A stretch of 8,398 nt of DNA from Bacteroidaceae bacterium (GTDB lineage: Bacteria; Bacteroidota; Bacteroidia; Bacteroidales; Bacteroidaceae): positions 1 through 8,398 of the forward strand of contig JAQWAN010000077.1 in NCBI GenBank assembly GCA_028707655.1, read 5' to 3'. The notes beneath the pieces were generated by a model that had not been told where the DNA came from, searched no databases, and worked only from the letters and a program-made list of their open reading frames with translations. The position numbers and the translations under genes were made by a program. Shown here one piece after another: positions 1-6,359 of the stretch; within the stretch, counting starts at the first letter, position 1, and the number at the start of each line of letters is the position of its first letter.

Positions 1-389
1 AACGAACCCAGTAATAGTTGCTTGGACAGCTTTTCATCTTTATAAAAAAGCCGGGAGAGAAAAACGGTAAGCAGCGGTGTGGTACAAATAATGAAAGCCA
101 CATTAGAGGCTTGTGTTATCTGCAGTGCGGTGTTCTCTGTTAAGAAATAGATAGACCCACCACATGCACCTCCTGCTAACAGCCATAACTCATCTGTAAA
201 GCTACGTGCAAAAAGTCGCTTTGGCGCAATAAACCATATACCAACATAAGCAATCACAAAACGAAACAAGAAGATCTCTTGAGGAGATATGCCATTTTGG
301 ATCAACAATTTAGTTGAGATAAAAGTTAATCCCCAAACGGTGATAGCAAAAATGGCTATCAAATGATAATGTATCGGACGTAGTTTCAT
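1..389 (-). CDS. DMT superfamily (EamA) transporter, N-terminal part, cut by left edge
   Basis: An inner-membrane transporter of the drug/metabolite (EamA) superfamily; the substrate cannot be told from sequence. The reading frame starts at the ATG at 389 and stays open to the edge, giving 129 codons of a family usually near 290-310 residues, so over half is missing. Four hydrophobic segments are visible, roughly at residues 7-27, 36-54, 70-90 and 96-115. The first contains WGLTFISTK, like the Trp-Gly plus Lys signature of EamA repeat 1. The second carries FRF, and the fourth has the 'ASNVAF...TPLLT' pattern typical of EamA proteins. Only 24 nt separate the ATG from a perfect -7 element (414-421), so the gene probably has its own promoter and is independent of the glycosidase unit upstream. 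Family assignment is firm; function is not. Confidence 0.85.
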   Translation of the reverse strand, partial: MKLRPIHYHLIAIFAITVWGLTFISTKLLIQNGISPQEIFLFRFVIAYVGIWFIAPKRLFARSFTDELWLLAGGACGGSIYFLTENTALQITQASNVAFIICTTPLLTVFLSRLFYKDEKLSKQLLLGS

Positions 390-413
390 GAATCGTTTTT
401 AATTTGACGGGCG

Positions 414-421
414 CAAAGATA
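414..421 (-). promoter_or_regulatory. Bacteroidota -7 promoter element for the DMT transporter gene
   Basis: On the minus strand the sequence is TATCTTTG, an exact match to the Bacteroidota -7 consensus TAnnTTTG. It lies 24 nt upstream of the transporter ATG, which predicts a short leader of about 15-20 nt. No clear TTG -33 element is visible at the usual 19-21 nt distance; the upstream DNA is A/T-rich. Inferred from sequence and position only. Confidence 0.6.
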
Positions 422-488
422 GAAAAAAATAATGCATAGAGAACATACTACAGCTAAAAAAAATATATATAAACGGCTACTACAAACA

Positions 489-517
489 CAGGGGATAACG
501 TTTTTCGTTATCCCCTG
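489..517 (-). terminator. Perfect 12-bp hairpin, probable terminator of the glycosidase unit
   Basis: Arms 489-500 and 506-517 are perfectly complementary over 12 bp, with a 5-nt loop (TTTTT on plus, AAAAA on minus). The hairpin lies 61 nt past the stop codon of the GHL10 gene, and no other gene ends here on the plus strand. It lacks an immediate T-tract in either direction. On the minus strand a T/A-rich run follows about 17 nt further on (near 452-472). Termination of the minus-strand unit is the simplest reading; an RNA-stability or regulatory hairpin is the alternative. Confidence 0.5.
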
Positions 518-578
518 CTAGCACTAGTATAACCCTATTCACACACCATTTAGGTGTAAAAGAATTAGGAAAACACAA

Positions 579-1631
579 TTATCTAGTTTTGCGCTTTAGT
601 TCTTGAATTAATGTTTTTAGTTCCTGTTTTTGAGCCGCATCCATGGACGCAAACATAAATAGGGAAAAGCCTTTAGCGCCTGCCTGTATAGAGGACTTTA
701 TCGCTTTAGACAGACTGCCTTTTTCCTGCTTAAAATCGTCGGTAAAAAGTCCTACATAAATTTCGGTAGGCGGTGTGGTTTGGTGCACACACGCTTTTAC
801 GCAATTCGTAATCCACTCTATATCGCCATAATAGAAACCGTTATAGATCATTGGAAAAGCTTTGTCTAATTGCCAAGCACCCCAGTCTTGGTAGACCATT
901 TGGCGAGACATCTCAGGTGTTGGGAAGGGGGAAGCTGTTACTAATTTACCATCCGCATGTGCCATCTGTTGGATACGTTTCACAAATTTGTTAAGTGCCG
1001 TCATACGAAACTGGTGCCATTTCTCATCGCCATTCACATCTTCTTGATTTCGTGGGTCATAACCATATTCCTTTTCAAAGGCTTCTAGCATGGCTGGGTG
1101 GTAACCATAATCCCATTCGGGATATACTTTGTCTTGTTTAATGCCATATTTAGGCCACAGACTTGTTGGTAATATAGCATCTACATATCTACAATAATCT
1201 AAGCTGATACTTTTTAATCCTTTAAGAACGGTAAACGCTTTTAGTTGTTCTAAAATGGCCGTTTGTACACCCGGAATAATTGGGTTTAAAAATTTATAGT
1301 AATCTACATATGCTTTTTTCTTGGCCAACGACTGTCCTAAACGATTATAATCGAGCCACTCTGGATGTGCTTTTGCTATTTCAGCATTACTCATTACCAT
1401 TATCCAAGCATGTACCTCGATACCATATTTCTTTGCCATTGGCAACATCTCTTTGATCTTTTCAGCAGATGAGTTGACTAAAATACCATCGATACCCACA
1501 TCATGAAGCTCCTCAAAATAGCTCTTTAAATCACCATCTTTAGGATAATGTGTCCATGTAAAGAAACGTGCTTGCGAAAAGGAAGGCAGACTCATCAAAC
1601 AGAGTAGTGCCAACAAAACTAATTTTTTCAT
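579..1631 (-). CDS. Secreted GHL10-type (family 10-like) putative glycoside hydrolase
   Basis: A 350-residue exported protein resembling glycosyl-hydrolase-like family GHL10, a TIM-barrel fold found in bacterial cell-surface and periplasmic enzymes; the substrate is unknown. The signal peptide covers residues 1-19 (KK n-region, hydrophobic core, SFS before Q20) and suggests signal peptidase I cleavage, not lipidation. Barrel signatures include WTHYP near the mature N-terminus, a VHAW strand at 73-76, LDYCRY at 144-149 (matching the family's HxDYxRY strand, with the candidate acid D145), ASPFPTP at 233-239, D249-W250, and PMIY at 260-263. The ATG at 1631 gives the signal peptide directly. The gene lies 43 nt after the GH76 gene on the same strand and is probably co-transcribed with it. 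The family His before the Asp is replaced by Leu. The family call is good; activity is inferred. Confidence 0.75.
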   Translation of the reverse strand: MKKLVLLALLCLMSLPSFSQARFFTWTHYPKDGDLKSYFEELHDVGIDGILVNSSAEKIKEMLPMAKKYGIEVHAWIMVMSNAEIAKAHPEWLDYNRLGQSLAKKKAYVDYYKFLNPIIPGVQTAILEQLKAFTVLKGLKSISLDYCRYVDAILPTSLWPKYGIKQDKVYPEWDYGYHPAMLEAFEKEYGYDPRNQEDVNGDEKWHQFRMTALNKFVKRIQQMAHADGKLVTASPFPTPEMSRQMVYQDWGAWQLDKAFPMIYNGFYYGDIEWITNCVKACVHQTTPPTEIYVGLFTDDFKQEKGSLSKAIKSSIQAGAKGFSLFMFASMDAAQKQELKTLIQELKRKTR

Positions 1632-1674
1632 GTATTTTTCTTTTAGGTTATAGAATCTGTGTTTTGTAACAACG

Positions 1675-2787
1675 CTATTTTTGTTGTAACCATTCGGCCT
1701 CTATCACGCAATCTAATGCAGCGGAGGTAGCAGCACAACGTGGCTGCTCGGAGGGAGCCGACCAATAACAGCTAAAGCTATGATTGGTGGTGTTGTAAGC
1801 AGCGGTTACAAGAGAGTTTGCATTCTTTAAAATAAAATCTTTATAGACTACATTATTGGTCACTCGATATAGAAAAGCCAAATGACGCATAAAGATGCCT
1901 TTAAACTGAACACCATCGTTTCCTTTGGCTATTTTTGGCAGACGCTCTTTCAAAACACCATTTGAGGTAGTAAAGGTAGGGGTAAATGTAGCTTTTGCTA
2001 TCTTTTCTGCCAACTCTAAGGAGTGCTTATCTTTGGTCAGTAGATAGTGTTCTGCAAAAACGGCAAGAGCTACGCCTTGGTTATAGGTGTAATGACGCTC
2101 TCTGTTGGGGGTACCTTCGCTACACAAACCATCCTCTATATAATAGGTGTCGGTATTAATCAGTCCCGACTGTAGATACCATGCTACACTTTTTTCAAAC
2201 CATTCTTTGTAGGTCGCCTCCTTGGTGGCTTTATAAAGACGAATAGCCGTTAAAGAAAAAAGATTGTTAGCTATTGAATTTTTATAAGCTAGAGGATTCT
2301 TTTTCCAATAGATGCCCCCATTATATTTATCACTCCATCCAGTTAGTAGATCGGTAAAAAGGAGTTTTGCCATGGCTAAATATTTCCCTTGATGCGTTAG
2401 GTGATAAGCATCTATCCAAGCCAAGGCCCACCAAGCCTCATCATCGTAATAATCATTAATAAAATTGACGGAGATAATTTTTGATCCAGGGGCGGTACTA
2501 GCATGCACTACTTTTGCTTTGTTGTATACATCTTCTATAATGGGATACATCGTGGTATCTTTCATCACTGCACTATAACGAATAACGGTTGTAAGTACAT
2601 TAGCTGAGTTCCACCACCCTGCACTCTCCCAGGTGCCTGTTATTGTATCTCTATCGGACAACAGGGTCTTCATACTTGCTTTTAGTGGAGAAAGATAGGG
2701 ATCTACTGCAGATACAGTGGGTGCAGGACGACAACCTATTACAAGAATAAAGAGTAGAGGTAAGAAAGAAAGTGTTTTCAGTCGCAT
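1675..2787 (-). CDS. GH76 family lipoprotein, putative endo-alpha-1,6-mannanase
   Basis: A glycoside hydrolase of family 76, whose characterised members cleave alpha-1,6-mannan backbones such as those of yeast mannan. From the ATG at 2787 it has 370 residues with a signal sequence ending in VIGC, so Cys19 should be lipidated. Family marks in order are GWWNSAN (58-63), YYDDEAWWALAW with the catalytic-type Asp pair at about 115-116, GGIYW, YKNSIANNLF, YTYNQG and FKGIFMRHL; length is normal for GH76. A longer frame reaches a TTG at 2823, but that triplet lies inside the predicted -7 element and would put 12 residues before the signal peptide, so 2787 is preferred. No SRP-type acidic export signal (such as K-(D/E)2) follows the Cys; the residues are RPAPT, which leaves surface versus periplasmic location open. 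It is first in a two-gene unit with the GHL10 gene. Confidence 0.88.
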   Translation of the reverse strand: MRLKTLSFLPLLFILVIGCRPAPTVSAVDPYLSPLKASMKTLLSDRDTITGTWESAGWWNSANVLTTVIRYSAVMKDTTMYPIIEDVYNKAKVVHASTAPGSKIISVNFINDYYDDEAWWALAWIDAYHLTHQGKYLAMAKLLFTDLLTGWSDKYNGGIYWKKNPLAYKNSIANNLFSLTAIRLYKATKEATYKEWFEKSVAWYLQSGLINTDTYYIEDGLCSEGTPNRERHYTYNQGVALAVFAEHYLLTKDKHSLELAEKIAKATFTPTFTTSNGVLKERLPKIAKGNDGVQFKGIFMRHLAFLYRVTNNVVYKDFILKNANSLVTAAYNTTNHSFSCYWSAPSEQPRCAATSAALDCVIEAEWLQQK

Positions 2788-2820
2788 AGGTTTATTTTTT
2801 AGAAGTTTAGTCGAAAAGGT

Positions 2821-2829
2821 CAAAAGATA
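2821..2829 (-). promoter_or_regulatory. Probable -7/-33 promoter of the GH76-GHL10 unit
   Basis: On the minus strand the sequence is TATCTTTTG, the Bacteroidota -7 consensus TAnnTTTG with one extra T. A TTG (plus positions 2851-2853) lies 21 nt upstream and could serve as the -33 element. It predicts a start near 2814-2817 and a leader of about 27-30 nt before the ATG at 2787. This supports the shorter GH76 start. Confidence 0.5.
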
Positions 2830-2860
2830 ACTTAAGGTTTAAATCTAAGACAATATTCGT

Positions 2861-2892
2861 AATATTTTAGCAGATACACAAAATATTTTAAC
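2861..2892. repeat. Direct repeat of AATATTTTA(G/A)C, possible operator
   Basis: Two copies of an 11-bp element, at 2861-2871 and 2882-2892, match at 10 of 11 bases and are exactly 21 bp apart, about two helical turns. They sit between the two divergent promoters. A further AATATT at 2852-2857 makes an imperfect palindrome with the first copy (AATATT-CGT-AATATT), and another occurs at 2911-2916. A shared regulator site is plausible, but the intergenic DNA is so A/T-rich that chance is a real alternative. Confidence 0.25.
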
Positions 2893-2920
2893 CAATTAAA
2901 GTATAAAAAAAATATTTCAA

Positions 2921-2928
2921 TATCTTTG
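2921..2928 (+). promoter_or_regulatory. Perfect -7 promoter element directly before the CBM9-like gene
   Basis: TATCTTTG matches TAnnTTTG exactly. Only six bases (TGTACT) separate it from the ATG at 2935. In Bacteroidota the start site lies a few bases after this element, so the transcript should be leaderless or carry only 1-4 nt. No TTG -33 element is visible; instead an A-tract (2905-2912) lies upstream. Confidence 0.6.
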
Positions 2929-2934
2929 TGTACT

Positions 2935-4023
2935 ATGAAAACAAAAAAAATAATAGCAACTGCGGTACTTACTTGTCTAACAATTGGTACTGCAATAGCA
3001 CAAAGTTTTGTGTTCGACCCTCCACGCTACACCTGCTACAAAGTAGAAAAGAAAATAGCTGTTGATGGAGTAATGGAGGAACAAGAATGGAAAAACGCAC
3101 CCTGGAGTGACGCTTTTGTTGATATACAGGGGGTAGAAAGTGGTAAAACACCTACCTATAAGACACGCGTCAAGATGTTATGGGATAAACAAAATCTATA
3201 CCTTGCAGCCGAATTGATAGAGCCGCATCTCTGGGCTACTCTCACGGAAAGAGACGCTCATCTCTATATGGACAATGATTTTGAGTTTTTTATCGACCCG
3301 GATGGAGATACACATAGTTATTTTGAATTTGAGATAAACGCCTTAGGAACAGAATGGGATCTGTTCTTAACTAAACCCTATCGTTATCGTGGTACTTCGC
3401 TAGATGGGTTCAACATAAAGGGTCTAGAAACCGCTATTCAGTTATATGGTACATGCAACGACCCCTCTGACATAGACCAGAAATGGACCCTTGAAATAAA
3501 AATCCCCTTCTCGGCTCTAAATGTAGGTGTCAAAGATGGTACTCAGTGGCGGATGAACTTTTCTCGTGTTGAGTGGCCTAAATATGAAATTATAGCGAAC
3601 AGCTACCAAAAGAAAGCGGGTGAAAGCGGTGTTGGAAATGAAGAAAACTGGGTATGGGCCCCCACTGGCATTATAGATATTCACCTACCAGAACATTGGG
3701 GTTTTGTACAGTTTACAGATAAAACAACGGGAAATCCAACAACCGATTTTCAATGGAACAACGATGAAGAAACCAAATTTGCTTTGCGACAACTACTCTA
3801 TCTAGAACAGGCTTATTTTAAGAAGAATGGCTTTTTCACCAAAGACCTAAAAGAGGTAGGCTGGGAAACCTTAAAAAAAGAGATGCCTAAAAAGAATGTG
3901 AGCGATTTATCGATACAACCTATCATCTATCCAGCTGCTAGCGTAGTAAAGATTTCTGCACAAGCCAAGAGTGGCAAATGGTGGAGCATCTTGAACGACA
4001 GTCGCGTCTTTGAGGGTAAATAA
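2935..4023 (+). CDS. Secreted CBM9-like carbohydrate-binding protein
   Basis: A 362-residue exported protein related to carbohydrate-binding module family 9, a beta-sandwich that in known members binds glycan chain ends. Residues 1-22 form a signal peptide (KTKK n-region, hydrophobic core, AIA before Q23). The core, about 32-260, has the family's opening 'KVEKKIAVDGVMEEQEW' pattern, VKMLWDKQNLYLAAEL (79-94), DNDFEFFIDPDGD (113-125), YFEFEINALGTEWDL (129-143), KWTLEIKIPFSAL (183-195) and WRMNFSRVEW (205-214). The roughly 100-residue C-terminal tail (260-362) is charged, resembles nothing I know and contains no enzyme motif. The ATG at 2935 is chosen because the earlier in-frame TTG (2926) lies inside the -7 element. 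It diverges from the GH76 gene and probably shares its substrate. Such stand-alone proteins are common in Bacteroidota; the ligand here is unknown. Confidence 0.85.
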   Translation: MKTKKIIATAVLTCLTIGTAIAQSFVFDPPRYTCYKVEKKIAVDGVMEEQEWKNAPWSDAFVDIQGVESGKTPTYKTRVKMLWDKQNLYLAAELIEPHLWATLTERDAHLYMDNDFEFFIDPDGDTHSYFEFEINALGTEWDLFLTKPYRYRGTSLDGFNIKGLETAIQLYGTCNDPSDIDQKWTLEIKIPFSALNVGVKDGTQWRMNFSRVEWPKYEIIANSYQKKAGESGVGNEENWVWAPTGIIDIHLPEHWGFVQFTDKTTGNPTTDFQWNNDEETKFALRQLLYLEQAYFKKNGFFTKDLKEVGWETLKKEMPKKNVSDLSIQPIIYPAASVVKISAQAKSGKWWSILNDSRVFEGK

Positions 4024-4033
4024 CCGTTCCCTA

Positions 4034-4080
4034 ATAAAAAAGCTGCCTATCCTTACTTTAAGAATAGGCAGCTTTTTTAT
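4034..4080. terminator. Strong bidirectional terminator between convergent genes
   Basis: Arms 4034-4050 and 4064-4080 pair perfectly over 17 bp, made of a GC-containing core (GCTGCCTAT/ATAGGCAGC) flanked by an A6 tract on the left and a T6 tract on the right. After one mismatch the loop can add four more pairs (4052-4055 with 4059-4062). Read in either direction it gives a hairpin followed by a U-tract. It lies 10 nt after the CBM9-like stop and 11 nt before the EEP nuclease stop, so it can end both transcripts. Confidence 0.93.
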
Positions 4081-4091
4081 GTATAGTACTT

Positions 4092-5687
4092 TTATTTTAG
4101 CAACTTATAGGCATAATCTTTTACAGGAGTAGATACACGAACAATGTACAAGCCCCTTTGCAAGTTGGTTGTAGAGACATTTACAGAGGTAGAGGAGGTA
4201 GCATTTTTATAATCTGCTACAACACGCCCCATGCTATCTACCACTTCTACGCGTTCAATAGAGGGTCCCATCACTTGATAATTAGCATCAGCAGCATCTT
4301 TAAAGAAGGTGATTGGCGAAGCAGTAGTAGTAGAAACACCATCGGCAGTACTACCGAGGTGAAGACTCACAATTACCGGATTATGATCGGAACAGCGATA
4401 AGGATTGGCAGCATAACCACTCGTATTAGAATAGCCAAAATAGTCGGACTCAGCTGCATTGATGTTCCAGATTGTAGCACCGGCAATCTGTTCGGTAAGC
4501 GATGTTGTGGTTAGTGCATGGTCTAAATTACCTACACGCCCTCTATAAGAATAGCTATAGGCTGTTGGTGAGAATCGTTTTAGCTCATTGGTAAATCCTG
4601 CGTTATAAAACACTTGCAATGGATCTTCTTGCGAATATGCATTGAGATCGCCTAACACAAGAATGTCTGTATCTCCATAATATAATTTCAACTCATCAAA
4701 GAAGGTTAGACAATCGTTTGCCTCACTTACACGAAGCGCATTATACTGTCCCTGTCCATCTCCTTGGTCAGCATTTTCTCCCTTTCCACTACCACCTTTA
4801 GATTTCAGGTGATTCATACTAACAATCAGGCGTTCTCCATTGCTCAACATCTCAAAGCATTGGGCTACATGACGTTTGGCAAGATAGCCATCGTATGTTT
4901 TAAGATTCAAATAGGGTTTTACCTTCTCCTTATTGTAGATAAATACATTTTTGGTATAGGTGGTTACTTCACTATCGCCATCATCCACATAGGTGTACCG
5001 ATTAGAAGAGGTTACTTCATTCAATAAATCGGCTAAGTCGCGCAGTGAATAATTGCCCTCTTCTACTTCACAGAAAGAGTAAATATCTGCATCCAAACCC
5101 TTTAAGGCTGCACCAATCTTGGTACGTTGCTTAGCAAATTCACTTGCTGATTTTGCACCGTAGCTAACATCCCAATTAGAGGGACTTGCCATATAAAACT
5201 CGAGGTTAAAGCCTACAATTTTTAGATTGGCACTTGCTAAAGCTGCAGGAGCAGCAGGACGTTCATTCCCCGCAAGAAGAGGTTTTTCCGTAAGGGTTAG
5301 TGTATAATACCCTTTAGAATAGGAAACCTTTCCCTTCAACTGTGAGGTATAAGCACCCACACGGAGGAACTTTTCTGCACCACCTAAAGAATAGGAGCTA
5401 ACCACTTTTAGCGAGTGTTCCTTTTGCGTAGAATACATAGTATAGTAGTCGTTAGTACCAGGCAACACTACATCTGTTGGAGAAGGAAGAAGCTCATCGG
5501 ACATATATATATTGTCATATGGGTCATCGTAAAACGTTTGTATTACATACATCGGATTGGTTATTACAATCTCTTTTCCTGCTAAGGAGGAGTTAAATTC
5601 GTCTGGAAACACAACAGATTGTTGTGCATAAAGCTGACCTATTTGCACAGTAATACAAACCAGCAAGAACATTATTCTTTTTCGCAC
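4092..5687 (-). CDS. Secreted ExeM/NucH-like EEP-family nuclease with T9SS sorting domain
   Basis: A 531-residue exported nuclease of the endonuclease/exonuclease/phosphatase superfamily, closest in layout to ExeM/NucH extracellular DNases. Residues 1-21 are a signal peptide (RKR n-region, LYA before Q22). Residues about 25-135 look like an OB-fold segment. The EEP domain, about 155-445, keeps every catalytic motif: N161 in GFNLE, E207 in FCEVE, H293 in MNHLKSK, D347 and N349 in GDLNA, D389-H390 in GNLDHAL, and S433-D434-H435 in SDHNP. Residues about 455-531 form a T9SS type A-like sorting domain (MGRVV, LQRGLYIVRV, Lys end), so the protein should be released or anchored outside the cell. The start is GTG at 5687; the ATG at 5672 would lose the positive n-region. 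It is last in the nuclease operon, 16 nt after the DUF3256 gene. Confidence 0.9.
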   Translation of the reverse strand: MRKRIMFLLVCITVQIGQLYAQQSVVFPDEFNSSLAGKEIVITNPMYVIQTFYDDPYDNIYMSDELLPSPTDVVLPGTNDYYTMYSTQKEHSLKVVSSYSLGGAEKFLRVGAYTSQLKGKVSYSKGYYTLTLTEKPLLAGNERPAAPAALASANLKIVGFNLEFYMASPSNWDVSYGAKSASEFAKQRTKIGAALKGLDADIYSFCEVEEGNYSLRDLADLLNEVTSSNRYTYVDDGDSEVTTYTKNVFIYNKEKVKPYLNLKTYDGYLAKRHVAQCFEMLSNGERLIVSMNHLKSKGGSGKGENADQGDGQGQYNALRVSEANDCLTFFDELKLYYGDTDILVLGDLNAYSQEDPLQVFYNAGFTNELKRFSPTAYSYSYRGRVGNLDHALTTTSLTEQIAGATIWNINAAESDYFGYSNTSGYAANPYRCSDHNPVIVSLHLGSTADGVSTTTASPITFFKDAADANYQVMGPSIERVEVVDSMGRVVADYKNATSSTSVNVSTTNLQRGLYIVRVSTPVKDYAYKLLK

Positions 5688-5703
5688 GTTATAAAGGGTT
5701 AAG

Positions 5704-6348
5704 TTAATTTTTAGGTGTAAATCGGTCCGCTTTCCATTGGTATACGAGTGGCGATTTTATAAGGTAAGCTGCCATCTCCTTTTGATCCTCTTTGTCCAGG
5801 TAGGCAGGTGTAGTAAAGGTAAATTGTAAATCCTCCTTTTTACTACATAGGGCAATTTTACAGGTGAAAAACAGATTGGCCTTAGCACGTAACTGCTGAT
5901 ATTTAGCCGTATCCAGAGAATCGTTCTGCACAAAGAAGTCTTGTTCTTTTGGCAAAGTGATAAAAGAATCGGTAGACAAGAGTTGCCATTTGGTGGAATA
6001 AAAAGCGATACTACTATCTTCCACAGGTGTCTGTATGGTTTTAATAACACAGATAACCGCTGTAGAATCTTGTAGCAATATCTTTTTCATTTCTACCGTA
6101 CTAACACTCGTTAGTTGGAGTCGTAAATAATCGGAGGTTAGATCAGTCATCTCCGACGATTTGCCAAAACGATTGGTCACAACCGCTTTCATACCACTGG
6201 CTCTAAAATCTATACAATCGGCTCTATTAACCGCTGTCAATAACGTACAAATACTATCGGGCATTGCCACAAAAAGCGAATCCATAGTTTGCGCTTTCAT
6301 GGTAACGATGCTCGATAGTACTACTAGAGAAAATAAGAGTTGCTTCAT
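5704..6348 (-). CDS. DUF3256 family exported protein, function unknown
   Basis: A 214-residue protein matching, from memory, DUF3256, a family of unknown function that I know only from Bacteroidales. Residues 1-19 form a signal peptide (MKA before Q20), so it is exported. Family-like stretches are MPDSICTLLTAVNRADCIDF (29-48), a VTNRFG turn (57-62), an SEMTDLTSDYL segment (65-75) and PVEDSSIAFYSTKW (108-121). No catalytic motif, lipobox, T9SS tail or transmembrane helix beyond the signal is visible. The mature part has four cysteines (C34, C45, C100, C163) plus C168, so disulfides are possible. It sits between two secreted nuclease genes with gaps of 11 and 16 nt, so it must be co-transcribed with them. 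An accessory, chaperone-like or inhibitory role is only a guess. Confidence 0.78.
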   Translation of the reverse strand: MKQLLFSLVVLSSIVTMKAQTMDSLFVAMPDSICTLLTAVNRADCIDFRASGMKAVVTNRFGKSSEMTDLTSDYLRLQLTSVSTVEMKKILLQDSTAVICVIKTIQTPVEDSSIAFYSTKWQLLSTDSFITLPKEQDFFVQNDSLDTAKYQQLRAKANLFFTCKIALCSKKEDLQFTFTTPAYLDKEDQKEMAAYLIKSPLVYQWKADRFTPKN

Positions 6349-6359
6349 CTATTTATTTT

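Noticed and set aside
2969..3151. Minus-strand open frame of 60 codons inside the CBM9-like gene
   Set aside because: It is antisense to a well-supported gene, has no recognisable domain and no promoter element; its composition is that of a shadow frame.
579..4023. Full polysaccharide utilisation locus
   Set aside because: No SusC, SusD, SusE/F-like, hybrid two-component or anti-sigma gene is present. Only glycosidases and a sugar-binding-like protein are seen.
4158..5027. Plus-strand open frames at 4158-4514 and 4764-5027
   Set aside because: Both lie antisense to the EEP nuclease, whose catalytic motifs are all in place. The translations are low-complexity and match no family I know.
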